Of a DNA stretch of 12,230 bases, positions 1 through 8,307 are shown in pieces. Below the pieces are notes generated by a model. That model was not told the DNA's origin, made no database searches, and saw only the letters and a list, made by a program, of their open reading frames with translations. Source of the stretch: Betaproteobacteria bacterium (lineage in GTDB: Bacteria > Pseudomonadota > Gammaproteobacteria > Burkholderiales > Casimicrobiaceae); NCBI GenBank assembly GCA_005889025.1, contig VBCZ01000234.1, positions 1 to 12,230 on the forward strand. The letters are read 5' to 3'. Both the position numbers and the translations under genes were made by a program. The first letter of the stretch is position 1, and the number at the start of each line of letters is the position of its first letter.

Positions 1-1
1 C

Positions 2-397
2 ATCAAGATGAAGGTGCCGAAGGTCGACGCGGACGGCAACGAGCTGGGCGGCGTTCCCACGGTGCTGCGCGACGCGCCGCTGGGAACCTATCTTGGCTGG
101 AACATCACCACGACGGGCTTCCACGTCGGCCAAGTCTGCAACTATGTCGGCGGCTTGATCCCGTTCGCGCACACGAGAGCCGAGCGCTTGGCCAACGGAG
201 ATCCGCGTCTGTCGCTGGAGGAACGCTACGGAAGCCACAACGGATACGTAAGCAAGGTATCGGCCGCCGCGTTGAACGCCTTTTTCCAAGGCTACCTGCT
301 CAAGGCCGACGTGGGGAATCTTGTCAGCCAGGCGTCGGCGAGCAACGTCTGCGCCCATGGCTCGTCGGGTCAGAGCTGCGATCCCGCGGCGCCGTAA
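2..397 (+). CDS. alpha/beta hydrolase domain-containing protein, C-terminal fragment
   Basis: The reading frame is open from the window edge to a TAA at 395-397, so this is the 3' end of a longer gene. About 131 residues are visible; the first Met is only an internal codon. The fragment has the C-terminal signature of the large 'alpha/beta hydrolase domain' proteins (PF20091 type): an LGTYLGWN segment, then PFAHT, then GDPRLSLEERYGSHNGYVSKV, followed by a short helical tail. That signature is my basis for the call. The catalytic nucleophile and most of the fold lie outside the window, so activity and substrate cannot be judged. Two Cys residues (in SNVCAHG and QSCDP) lie in the last 20 residues and could form a disulfide if the protein is exported. 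It is convergent with the TRAP operon and separated from it by a terminator, so it is probably unrelated to oxalate metabolism. Confidence 0.7.
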   Translation: MKMKVPKVDADGNELGGVPTVLRDAPLGTYLGWNITTTGFHVGQVCNYVGGLIPFAHTRAERLANGDPRLSLEERYGSHNGYVSKVSAAALNAFFQGYLLKADVGNLVSQASASNVCAHGSSGQSCDPAAP

Positions 398-420
398 GCG
401 TCGCCGCTTAATGATCAATC

Positions 421-447
421 ACGGCGGCTTCGGCCGCCGTTTTTTTT
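421..447 (+). terminator. rho-independent terminator with UUCG tetraloop
   Basis: A perfect 8-bp stem (ACGGCGGC at 421-428 paired with GCCGCCGT at 433-440) closes a TTCG loop and runs straight into a T tract (T440-T447). It lies 24 bases after the stop codon of the hydrolase gene and is oriented to end that transcript. The C(UUCG)G loop is an especially stable tetraloop. Confidence 0.93.
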
Positions 448-493
448 GCCAATGAGTTCGACCAGCGGCATCCGACAAGAGCGACGCCAAACG

Positions 494-513
494 CGATCGG
501 CGTCTGCCGATCG
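494..513. repeat. perfect 8-bp inverted repeat between convergent genes
   Basis: CGATCGGC (494-501) and GCCGATCG (506-513) are perfect complements around a 4-base loop. It lies about 70 bases beyond the dctM stop codon. It has no real T tract on either strand (only CGTTTGG on the minus strand), so it is at best a weak or Rho-assisted end for the dctPQM transcript. The rest of 448-584 shows no supported gene. Confidence 0.4.
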
Positions 514-584
514 AGAAGCGCTACTGCAACCTCCGGCGCTAGGATTCCTTTGCAACGATCATCAGCGAAGAGCCGACCGAAGTT

Positions 585-1901
585 CTAGTGCGTTATGCCC
601 ATCAAGTGGTCGGGCAGCCAGGTGGCGATCTCCGGAAACACGCAGAGAATGACGATCTGCAGCATCATGCAGAGGACGTAGGGAATCGTGCCCCACATGA
701 TGCGAGTGACGGGCACATCCGGCGCGATCGAGCTGACGATGTAGATATTGAGTCCGACCGGAGGATGGATCAGCCCGATTTCCATGTTGATCGTGAGGAT
801 GACGCCGAACCATACGGGATCGAAGCCGGCAGCCTTGATGATGGGATACAGAATCGGGGCGGTCATGAGGAAGATTGCTGCCGGCGGAATAAAGAACCCG
901 CAGACGAGCAGGAACACGTTGATCATTCCCATGAGAAGCCAGCGATTGACGTGCATGTCGGCAATGGCCTGAGCAAGCGTCTGCGTGAGGTAGAGCGAAG
1001 TCAGCATGTAGCCGAACAACACCGCGGCGGCAATGATCGTCAAGATCATCACCGACTCTCTCGTCGTGTCGCGCAGGATGGCCCACCACCTGGCCGGGGC
1101 CCACATGCGGTAGATCAGCACCGCGAGCAGCACGCACATCGCGGCGCCGACTCCCGCCGCTTCGGACGGTGTCGCCACCCCGCCATAGAGCGCGTACATG
1201 ACGCCGATGATGATGACGATGAATGGCGCGATTTTTGGAATCGACTGGAACTTCTGTTTCCAGCTATAGCGGAAATCGAGCGCGTGCGAGCGGAAACCCC
1301 GTTTCCAGATGATGAACAGCGTCCACAGCATGAACAGCAGCGTGAGCATGATGCCGGGCAATACGCCGGCCAGGAACAGGCGTCCGATGGAGGTCTCGGT
1401 GGCGATACCGTAGAGAATGAAGGTGATCGATGGCGGGATCAGAATGCCGAGCGTGCCGCCGGCGCAAATCGACCCGGTCGCGATATCGTCGGGATAGCCT
1501 CGCCTGCGCATCTCGGGGATGCCCATCTTGCCGATGGCCGCGCAGCAGGCGGGCGACGAGCCGGTGAGCGCGGCGAACACGGCGCAGGCGCCGAGGTTCG
1601 AGATCACCAATCCGCCCGGAAGACGGTATAGCCAGCGGTCGAGCGCTTCGTAGAGATCCTTGCCGGCAGGCGAGGAACCGATCGCCGCGCCCATCATCAC
1701 GAACATGGGGATGGAAACCAGCGTGAAGTCGTTCAATCCGTGAAAGAAGGTCTCGGCCACGACGTGCAGCGCACCGAAACCCTGAAAGATGACGATGAAA
1801 GCGATCGAAAGCGCCCCGAGACCGAAGGCGACCGGCGCGCCTGAAAGCAGCACGGCCAGCGTAACGACAAGGACGATCACGCCCTGGGTCGATGGGCTCA
1901 C
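585..1901 (-). CDS. dctM: TRAP transporter large permease, DctM subunit
   Basis: This is the 438-residue transport subunit of a tripartite ATP-independent periplasmic (TRAP) transporter in the inner membrane. It uses the sodium or proton gradient to import the ligand delivered by DctP. It is almost entirely hydrophobic, with many predicted membrane helices. The family signature is clear: GIPEMRRRGY (127-136), AGGTLGILIPPSITF (147-161), and in the second half the matching FFIPPAAIF and HPPVGLNIYI (379-388) segments. Length is normal for the family (about 425-440). The start is a GTG at 1899-1901 overlapping the dctQ stop by 4 bases (GTGA), with AAGGA about 9 bases upstream, which implies translational coupling. 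The stop is TAG at 585-587. The transported substrate cannot be deduced from this subunit. Confidence 0.95.
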   Translation of the reverse strand: MSPSTQGVIVLVVTLAVLLSGAPVAFGLGALSIAFIVIFQGFGALHVVAETFFHGLNDFTLVSIPMFVMMGAAIGSSPAGKDLYEALDRWLYRLPGGLVISNLGACAVFAALTGSSPACCAAIGKMGIPEMRRRGYPDDIATGSICAGGTLGILIPPSITFILYGIATETSIGRLFLAGVLPGIMLTLLFMLWTLFIIWKRGFRSHALDFRYSWKQKFQSIPKIAPFIVIIIGVMYALYGGVATPSEAAGVGAAMCVLLAVLIYRMWAPARWWAILRDTTRESVMILTIIAAAVLFGYMLTSLYLTQTLAQAIADMHVNRWLLMGMINVFLLVCGFFIPPAAIFLMTAPILYPIIKAAGFDPVWFGVILTINMEIGLIHPPVGLNIYIVSSIAPDVPVTRIMWGTIPYVLCMMLQIVILCVFPEIATWLPDHLMGITH

Positions 1902-2416
1902 GCTCTACGTTCCTTGCCCATACCGAAGGGCGGCTCACGGCCGGTGGCCAGACAGTAAAGCTCGACGACGTATTGCAAGGTGAGAATCCCGAGACCGATC
2001 GGCATCGACGCATAGGGAATCCATAGCCTCACTCGCCACATGGTGTTCGAGAGCCAGCGCTGGTTCCACGCCTCGAGCCAATACCCCCCCGTAAGCACCA
2101 CCATGGTTACGCAGAACGCCATGGCCAACAGCATCGAGATCAGCGCAAGCCACCAGCGCTTGCGCGCGCCAAGGTAGAGCGGCAGCACGTCGACGTTCAC
2201 GTGACCGCGCGTCATCAGCACATAAGGGCTGCCGATGAACGTCGCCGCGACCAGGCTGTAGGTGACGAAGTCGGTTTGCCAGATGGTGTTTTCGTTAAGC
2301 ACGAAGCGCACGAACACCATCTCGCAGACGATGACGACGCTGACGGCGATGAGCGCCGCGGCGAAATAGCCGCAAAGCCGCGAGATCAGCCTTACGGCGC
2401 CGGCGAATTGTTCCAC
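1898..2416 (-). CDS. dctQ: TRAP transporter small permease, DctQ subunit
   Basis: This is a 172-residue membrane protein with four predicted helices (about 15-37, 50-68, 88-109 and 132-154). It is the small permease that pairs with DctM. The family motif RGHVNVDVL is at 70-78, in the loop after the second helix, and the WIPYASMPIGLGIL segment marks the last helix. The start is a GTG at 2414-2416 preceded by a good AGGAG ribosome site six bases upstream. The gene lies 89 bp after dctP and overlaps dctM by 4 bases. A run of seven C bases at 2084-2090 falls inside the gene, and the frame is intact across it. Confidence 0.92.
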   Translation of the reverse strand: MEQFAGAVRLISRLCGYFAAALIAVSVVIVCEMVFVRFVLNENTIWQTDFVTYSLVAATFIGSPYVLMTRGHVNVDVLPLYLGARKRWWLALISMLLAMAFCVTMVVLTGGYWLEAWNQRWLSNTMWRVRLWIPYASMPIGLGILTLQYVVELYCLATGREPPFGMGKERRA

Positions 2417-2505
2417 GAGCCGCTCCTACCGGAGCCGGTCGTCAGTTCGACAGGAAATTCGGCGAACGACGCGTGCCGCCCGCCCGCGATGAGCACCCAA
2501 GCTTC

Positions 2506-3507
2506 TTATTTGACGCTCAACGCTTCATCGATCAGCTTCTTGCCGTCCGGCACGTCCTTGGCGAATTCCGCATAGGAGCTCTTCTTCGCGATCTCGATCC
2601 ATTGGTTGTACTGCGCATCGGTCAGGGTCTTCACCTCGACGCCATGATCCTTGTAGGCCTTGATCGTCGCCTCGTCGACCGATTCGGCCTTGTCCTCGTA
2701 ATACTTCTGCGCCTTCTTTCCGGCCTGGATCAGCACGTCTTGCTGCTTCTTGTCGAGCTTGTCGAAGCTCTTTTTCGACATGAGCAGCGGCTCGTACATG
2801 AACCATAGCGCGTTGGTGCCCGGCGCGGTCAGGCATTTCGCCTGCTCGTAGAGGCGGAAGGACAGGAAGCTGCCCATGCTGGTATCGGTCCCCTCGGCGA
2901 CGCCGGTCTGGAACGCGTTGTAGATCTCGTTCGACGGAATCGACACGATCGAGGCGCCGGCCGACTGCCACATCTGCGCGAAGGTCGGACCCGCGGCGCG
3001 GAACTTCAGCCCCTTGACGTCATTCGGCTCGAGGATGCAGCCGCGCTTGGACACCATGCCGCCGCCGAACCAGGCATCCGACAACACGATCGCGCCGGCC
3101 TTTTCGATAGTAGCGTGGATATCCTTCATGAACTGCGACTCATTGAGACGCTTGGCGCGGTCATAGCTGCGCACCAGGCCGGGCATCAACGTCGCACTGA
3201 AGGCGCGCACCTGGCCGCTCGCGTAATCGAGCGGGAACAACGTGATGTCGAGCTGGCCGTTGACCAGCGCGTTCCACTGCTGCTCCGCCTTGAACAACGA
3301 GGCTCCCGGATAGACCTGAATGTCGAGATCGACGTTTGCGGCCTTGGCCTCGCGGGCGACCATCTGCACCATGTCGTCGCGCACGTCGCCCTTGCCGCCG
3401 GGAAACTGGTGCGAGGCGCGCATGACGACCGGCGCGGCCGCGACAGAGCCTGCCAGCAGCGTGATCATCAGTGCGGCGAGCATGCCGGTATACTTGAATT
3501 TGCTCAT
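2506..3507 (-). CDS. dctP: TRAP transporter periplasmic solute-binding protein, DctP family
   Basis: This 333-residue periplasmic binding protein captures the ligand for the DctQM permease. The frame is open further upstream, but the ATG at 3505-3507 is chosen because it has a strong GGAGGAG ribosome site six bases upstream and begins a classic Sec signal peptide (MSKFK, then a hydrophobic core at 8-20, and cleavage near VAAA at 22-25). The mature chain starts around PVVMRASHQFP. The DctP fold is recognisable: VKGLKFRAAG (164-173) carries the conserved ligand-carboxylate-binding arginine (Arg170), followed by IPSNEIYNAFQTGVAEG (190-206). Arg170 argues for a carboxylate ligand, but the identity of the acid cannot be read from sequence. 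There are only two Cys (157 and 225), a possible disulfide pair. It is the first gene of dctPQM, 92 bp downstream of the formate dehydrogenase alpha gene. Confidence 0.93.
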   Translation of the reverse strand: MSKFKYTGMLAALMITLLAGSVAAAPVVMRASHQFPGGKGDVRDDMVQMVAREAKAANVDLDIQVYPGASLFKAEQQWNALVNGQLDITLFPLDYASGQVRAFSATLMPGLVRSYDRAKRLNESQFMKDIHATIEKAGAIVLSDAWFGGGMVSKRGCILEPNDVKGLKFRAAGPTFAQMWQSAGASIVSIPSNEIYNAFQTGVAEGTDTSMGSFLSFRLYEQAKCLTAPGTNALWFMYEPLLMSKKSFDKLDKKQQDVLIQAGKKAQKYYEDKAESVDEATIKAYKDHGVEVKTLTDAQYNQWIEIAKKSSYAEFAKDVPDGKKLIDEALSVK

Positions 3508-3599
3508 CTGTTGCTCCTCCAGGGTTATCGATCGGACTCGGGTCATTGCGGCCCTGCCCGCCGAAATATTGTTGTTACCGCAGGAAACGGGCGTTGATT

Positions 3600-6443
3600 C
3601 TAAACCTGCGTAGCCCGCGAAACCGGCGTCCGCTCGGCCGGACTTGCCGTGCTGTCGTGCGCCGCGTCGATGTAACCCTGGCCGACCTCCACAGGGCCGC
3701 CTGCGGTGACCCGCACGGCGCAATACTTGAACTCCGGAATCTTCCCGAACGGGTCGAGCACGGGATTGGTAAGCAGGTTGGCGGCTGCCTCGTAAAAGCA
3801 GAAGGGAATGAATATCGCGCCACGCGGCGTGCCGTCATCGGCCCGCGCATACAGAGAAACGCTGCCCCGACGCGACGCGACGGTGATCGCATCGCCTGGC
3901 GCGACGCCGAGATTCTGAAGGTCCTGCGGATGCACCGAAGCGACCGGCGCCGGCTCGATCGCATCGAGTACCGCGGCGCGACGCGTCATGCTGCCGGTAT
4001 GCCAGTGCTCGAGCTGGCGACCGGTGATGAGCACGAAGGGATAGGCCGAATCGGGACGCTCGGCTGCAGGGATGATTTGCGCGGGCACGAAACGCCCTTT
4101 GCCGCTGGGCGTGGGAAAATCATCGACGAAGACCACGCGCTCGCCGGGGTCGCCCTCGGCCTCGCAGGGATACGTCACCGCGTGCTCGGCTTGCAATCTT
4201 TCCCAGGTAATGCCCGCGATCGACGGCATCGCCTTGCGCATTTCGGCGAAAACCTGGCTCGGATCGCTGTACCGCCATTCCAGGCCGAGTCGCTTGGCCA
4301 TTTCGACGATGATCCAGAGGTCCTGGCGCGCCTCGCCGGGCGGCGCCAATGCCTGACGGCCGAGCTGCACGGCGCGGTCGGTATTGGTGAACGTCCCCGT
4401 CTTTTCCGGGAATGCCGACGCCGGCAGAACGACATCGGCAAGGTATGCCGTTTCGGTGAGGAAGAGGTCCTGCACCACCAGCATCTCAAGCTCGGCGAGC
4501 GCTTGCCGGGCGTGATTCACGTCGGGATCCGACATCGCCGGGTTTTCGCCCATGATGTACATGCCCCGGATCGTTCCCGCGTGCACCGCGTCCATGATCT
4601 CGACCACGGTCAGGCCCGGCTTGGGATCGAGCGTCGTTCCCCATAGCGATTCGAACTTCGCGCGCGCTGCCGGATCGTCGACCCGCACGTAGTCGGGATA
4701 CATCATGGGAATCAAGCCGACGTCGCTGGCACCCTGCACGTTGTTCTGGCCGCGCAGCGGATGCAGCCCGGTTCCCGGACGGCCGACCTGACCGGTGGCC
4801 ATCGCCAGCGCGATCAGGCAACGGGCGTTGTCGGTGCCGTGAATGTGCTGCGAGATGCCCATGCCCCACAGGATCATCGAGGCGCGCGATGTCGCGTACA
4901 GGCGCGCGATCTCGCGTATCGTTTGCGCGGACACTCCGCACAGCGGCGCCATCGCTTCCGGGCTGAAGCCCTCGACGTTTTTCTTGAGCTCGTCGTACCC
5001 CTGCGTGCGGTCTTTGACGAAATCCTCCGCCACCAGATTTTCTTCGATAATGGTGTGCAGCATTGCATTGAGCAGCGCGACGTCGGTGTCGGCCCTGAAC
5101 TGCAGATAGTGGGTCGCGTGACGCGCAAGCTCCGAGCGCCGCGGGTCGGCGAGAATGAGCTTGGTCCCCTGCTTTACCGCATTTTTCATCCACGTGGCGG
5201 CGACCGGATGGTTCACAACCGGGTTGGCGCCGATCAGAAAAACGACTTCGGCCTGCATCACATCCATCACCGGGTTCGACACCGCGCCCGATCCGATGCC
5301 TTCGAGCAGCGCAGCGACGCTCGACGCGTGGCACAGGCGCGTGCAATGGTCGACGTTGTTGGAGCCGAAGCCGGTGCGCACCAGCTTTTGAAACAGATAG
5401 GCTTCCTCGTTCGAGCCTTTTGCGGACCCGAACCCGGCAAGCGCCTTCGGTCCATGCCTGTCGCGTATCGCCTTGAGCGTGCCGCCCGCGAGCTGCAGCG
5501 CCTCCTCCCAGCTTGCTTCGCGAAACACCGATAGCGGATCGGCGGGATCGACGATGAAATCGGCCGTCTTGGGCATCCCAGGCTTGCGGATCAGCGGCCT
5601 CTTCAGCCGATGCGGATGGCTTACGTAATCGAAGCCGAAGCGCCCCTTGACGCACAAACGTTCGTGATTGGCCACGCCGTCGCGGCCATCGATGCGGACG
5701 ATTCGATTGTCTTTGACGCGGTAGGTGAGTTGACAGCCGACGCCGCAGTATGGGCACACCGACGCAACTGCGCGGTCCTCGGCAATGAGATACGCATCGT
5801 TTGCGGGGGCAAGCGCACCGGTGGGACAAGCCTGGACGCACTCGCCGCACGCCACACAGGTCGACTCGCCCATCGGATCGTCGAGATCGAAGACGATCTT
5901 GGAGCCTGCGCTGCGGAACGCGAAACCGATGACATCGTTGACCTGCACCTCGCGGCAGGCGCGCACACAACGCGTGCACTGGATACAGGCGTCGAGGTTG
6001 ACCGCCATGGCGGGATGCGAGAGATCCGCGGCCGGTTGAGCGCGCGATGCAAAGCGCGGCCGGCCGATGCCGAGCCATTGCCGCCAGCGTTCGAGCTCGG
6101 AGTCGCGCTTGTAGACTCGCTCGGGAACGTCGGCAACGAGCATCTCGACGACGATCTTTTGCGCGTGGAGGGCGCGTGGGCTGTCGCTGGCAACTTCCAT
6201 GCCTTGGGTGGGAAAACGGCAGCATGAGGGCGCCAGCGCGCGCTCGCCTTTGATCTCGACCATGCAGGCGCGGCAATTGCCGTCCGCACGCATTCCCGGC
6301 GTGTAGCACAGGCGCGGGATCTCGACGCCGAGCCGCTGCGCCGCCTGGATGATCGTCTCGCCCGGCTCGGCGGCCACCGCGACGCCGTTGAGCGTGAATT
6401 CGGTTTGTTGCAGAGCGATCGCCGGTTCAACCGGTGCGTTCAT
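3600..6443 (-). CDS. fdh1A: NAD-dependent formate dehydrogenase, alpha (catalytic) subunit, FDH1 type
   Basis: This is the 947-residue cytoplasmic catalytic subunit that oxidises formate to CO2 at a molybdenum or tungsten bis-pyranopterin centre and passes electrons to the beta subunit. Visible order: N-terminal 2Fe-2S domain (Cys46, 57, 60, 74 or 75); two 4Fe-4S ferredoxin motifs (Cys153/156/159/163 and Cys196/199/202/206); the catalytic-domain 4Fe-4S motif CPYCGVGC (Cys230/233/237 and Cys264); then the active-site NVDHCTRLCH, with metal-ligand Cys371 and adjacent His372 that mark a true formate dehydrogenase. A molybdopterin-dinucleotide-binding C-terminal domain follows (about 800-915). 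Residues 94-152 contain no Cys, so the His/Cys N5-type cluster of NuoG is absent, as I recall for Methylorubrum FDH1 alpha, which this closely resembles. Start ATG at 6441-6443 has GGAGAGG upstream. Mo versus W cannot be told from sequence. PGAP-type naming would be fdhF. Confidence 0.95.
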   Translation of the reverse strand: MNAPVEPAIALQQTEFTLNGVAVAAEPGETIIQAAQRLGVEIPRLCYTPGMRADGNCRACMVEIKGERALAPSCCRFPTQGMEVASDSPRALHAQKIVVEMLVADVPERVYKRDSELERWRQWLGIGRPRFASRAQPAADLSHPAMAVNLDACIQCTRCVRACREVQVNDVIGFAFRSAGSKIVFDLDDPMGESTCVACGECVQACPTGALAPANDAYLIAEDRAVASVCPYCGVGCQLTYRVKDNRIVRIDGRDGVANHERLCVKGRFGFDYVSHPHRLKRPLIRKPGMPKTADFIVDPADPLSVFREASWEEALQLAGGTLKAIRDRHGPKALAGFGSAKGSNEEAYLFQKLVRTGFGSNNVDHCTRLCHASSVAALLEGIGSGAVSNPVMDVMQAEVVFLIGANPVVNHPVAATWMKNAVKQGTKLILADPRRSELARHATHYLQFRADTDVALLNAMLHTIIEENLVAEDFVKDRTQGYDELKKNVEGFSPEAMAPLCGVSAQTIREIARLYATSRASMILWGMGISQHIHGTDNARCLIALAMATGQVGRPGTGLHPLRGQNNVQGASDVGLIPMMYPDYVRVDDPAARAKFESLWGTTLDPKPGLTVVEIMDAVHAGTIRGMYIMGENPAMSDPDVNHARQALAELEMLVVQDLFLTETAYLADVVLPASAFPEKTGTFTNTDRAVQLGRQALAPPGEARQDLWIIVEMAKRLGLEWRYSDPSQVFAEMRKAMPSIAGITWERLQAEHAVTYPCEAEGDPGERVVFVDDFPTPSGKGRFVPAQIIPAAERPDSAYPFVLITGRQLEHWHTGSMTRRAAVLDAIEPAPVASVHPQDLQNLGVAPGDAITVASRRGSVSLYARADDGTPRGAIFIPFCFYEAAANLLTNPVLDPFGKIPEFKYCAVRVTAGGPVEVGQGYIDAAHDSTASPAERTPVSRATQV

Positions 6444-6562
6444 GCCGTGACCTCTCCTTCAGCATGTGGCGACAAGCACCCGGTCCGGTAGTTCCCGGTG
6501 CGGCGGCCAGCGTGGCCTCGGACGACCATGCGCATCCGGTTTCGCGCGAGCCGCGCGCTCAT
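6440..6562 (-). CDS. possible 40-residue small protein between the formate dehydrogenase genes
   Basis: This ORF exactly fills the gap between the beta and alpha genes. Its ATG (6560-6562) overlaps the beta stop codon as ATGA, and its TGA (6440-6442) overlaps the alpha ATG as ATGA. An AGGAG ribosome site lies five bases before the start, inside the end of the beta gene. The product begins MSARLARNRMRMVVRGHAG and ends EGEVTA. It is Arg-rich (8 Arg), has one Cys, no membrane segment, and resembles nothing I know. It is not recognisably an FdsD-type delta subunit. Coupling at both ends and a proper ribosome site favour translation, which could simply carry ribosomes from beta to alpha. A chance ORF in GC-rich DNA remains possible. 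Confidence 0.4.
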   Translation of the reverse strand: MSARLARNRMRMVVRGHAGRRTGNYRTGCLSPHAEGEVTA

Positions 6563-8247
6563 TCGAGCTCCTGAGGAAAATATTTGATCACACACGTCAC
6601 CGGATTGGGCGCGGCCTGGCCGAGCCCGCAGATCGATGCATCGATCATCGCCTGCGAGAGTTCGGAAAGAAGCGCGGTGTCCCAGCGCGGCTTCGCCAGC
6701 AGGCCGACCGCTTTTTCGGTCCCGACCCGGCACGGGGTGCACTGTCCGCACGATTCGTGGGCGAAAAACTCCATGAGATTGAGCGCGGCGTCGCGGGCGC
6801 GGTCGTGCTGCGACAGTACGATGACGGCTGCCGATCCGATAAAACATCCGTACGGCTGCAGCGTGTCGAAGTCCAGCGGAACGTCAGCCATCGATGCCGG
6901 GAGTATGCCGCCCGAGGCGCCGCCCGGAAGGTACGCATAGAGCTCGTGTCCGGGGAGCATGCCGCCGCAATATTCGGCGATGAGCTCGCGCGCGGTGATA
7001 CCGGCGGGCGCAAGGTGCACACCCGGCTTGACCACGCGTCCCGACACCGAAAACGCGCGCAGTCCCTTGCGTCCGTTGCGTCCGTGCGCCGAGAACGCCG
7101 CGGCGCCTTGTTCGAGGATATCGCGCACCCAGTAAAGTGTCTCCATGTTGTGCTCGAGCGTCGGGCGTCCGAAGAGTCCCACTTGCGCAACATACGGCGG
7201 ACGCAGCCGGGGCATCCCGCGCTTGCCCTCGATCGATTCGATCATCGCCGATTCTTCACCGCAGATGTAGGCTCCGGCTCCCCGGCGCAATTCGATCGCC
7301 GGCAACGGGCACGGCGGGGAAGCCGCCAGCGCCGCGAGCTCGCGTTCGAGAATTCTTCGGCATCCGGCATACTCATCGCGCAAATAAACGTACACCGCGT
7401 CGATGCCAACCGCCCAGGCCGCAATCAGCATGCCCTCGATAAAGCGATGCGGATCGCGCTCGAGGTAGTAGCGATCCTTGAACGTCCCCGGCTCGCCTTC
7501 GTCGATGTTGACCGCCATCAGGCGCGGTGCGGGCTCCGCGCGGACGATGCGCCACTTGCGCCCTGCCGGGAATCCGGCGCCGCCCAAGCCGCGCAGCCCC
7601 GAATCCTCCATGGCCGAAATGACCGCGTCGACCGCGCGGCTTCCGTCGACGCACTCCACCAGCGTCCGGTATCCCCCCGCGGCCCGATATGCCGCGTAGT
7701 CGACGTAGGGCGTCGGGGCGAGCGCGACTTCACTACGCCGAATCGCCGCGGCGATCTTCTCAGGGGTGGCCTCGTCGACCGGATTTTGTCCGACCAGCGC
7801 TGCGGGCGCATGCTCGCAGCGTCCGATGCACGGCGCGCCGACAACGCGCACGGCGCCACCGCTCGCCCGTTGAACCGCAGAGCGCAGTGCCTCGGCCCCG
7901 GCAAGCTGGCACGACAGGGTTTCGCACACGCGCACGGTCAGCGCGGGCGGCGGCACGTCGCCTTCCTTCAGCACATCGAAGTGGTGGTAGAAAGTCGCCA
8001 CTTCGTAGACTTCGGCTCGCGACAGCTTCATTTCCTCAGCGAGCGCGACGATGTGCGCGGCAGAGATGTGCCCGAAGGTATCCTGGACGCGATGCAGGTA
8101 TTCAATGAGAAGATCGGAACGCCGGGGCGAGTCGCCCAGGATCTCACGTACCTCCGCCTGCGCGTGCGGATCGACCTGGCGGCCCTTGGGCTTCGCCCGC
8201 GCGCCACGTCTCTTAAGCGACGACGTATCGATTGCCTGATGTTTCAT
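6559..8247 (-). CDS. fdh1B: NAD-dependent formate dehydrogenase, beta (diaphorase) subunit, NuoE-NuoF fusion
   Basis: This 562-residue protein takes electrons from the alpha subunit and reduces NAD+ through FMN. It is a fusion of two complex I-like modules. Residues about 28-170 are NuoE/FdsG-like with the 2Fe-2S ligands Cys108, Cys113, Cys140 and Cys144. Residues about 180-562 are NuoF/FdsB-like with RGLGGAGFPAGRKW (219-232; FMN/NAD region), NIDEGEPGTFKDR (247-259), GAGAYICGEESA (323-334) and the 4Fe-4S motif SCGQCTPCR (Cys500/503/506) with Cys540. The fusion, the KGRQVDPHA segment (21-29) and the length match the beta subunit of Methylorubrum FDH1 (about 570) rather than separate FdsG and FdsB. 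Start ATG at 8245-8247 has only a weak AGGC ribosome site. The gene lies 60 bp after the GntR gene. Confidence 0.94.
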   Translation of the reverse strand: MKHQAIDTSSLKRRGARAKPKGRQVDPHAQAEVREILGDSPRRSDLLIEYLHRVQDTFGHISAAHIVALAEEMKLSRAEVYEVATFYHHFDVLKEGDVPPPALTVRVCETLSCQLAGAEALRSAVQRASGGAVRVVGAPCIGRCEHAPAALVGQNPVDEATPEKIAAAIRRSEVALAPTPYVDYAAYRAAGGYRTLVECVDGSRAVDAVISAMEDSGLRGLGGAGFPAGRKWRIVRAEPAPRLMAVNIDEGEPGTFKDRYYLERDPHRFIEGMLIAAWAVGIDAVYVYLRDEYAGCRRILERELAALAASPPCPLPAIELRRGAGAYICGEESAMIESIEGKRGMPRLRPPYVAQVGLFGRPTLEHNMETLYWVRDILEQGAAAFSAHGRNGRKGLRAFSVSGRVVKPGVHLAPAGITARELIAEYCGGMLPGHELYAYLPGGASGGILPASMADVPLDFDTLQPYGCFIGSAAVIVLSQHDRARDAALNLMEFFAHESCGQCTPCRVGTEKAVGLLAKPRWDTALLSELSQAMIDASICGLGQAAPNPVTCVIKYFPQELE

Positions 8248-8307
8248 GCACGCCTGCCGGCATGCGGGATGCGCGCGCGACTCATGCTGGGCTCGTTCAG
8301 AGCTTCC

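Noticed and set aside
446..652. A 68-codon plus-strand ORF after the terminator.
   Set aside because: It has no ribosome site or recognisable features, and it overlaps the dctM 3' end.
588..1631. A 347-codon plus-strand frame opposite dctM.
   Set aside because: The product is rich in Arg, Asp and His without family features, while the minus strand encodes a full DctM.
3508..3723. A 72-residue upstream extension of DctP.
   Set aside because: It would bury the signal peptide, overlaps the end of fdh1A, and the internal ATG at 3507 has a strong ribosome site.
8244..8285. A 13-codon ORF before fdh1B whose TGA overlaps the fdh1B ATG.
   Set aside because: It lacks a convincing ribosome site, and such a short ORF with one overlap is easily chance. 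It could be a leader peptide, but nothing more supports it.
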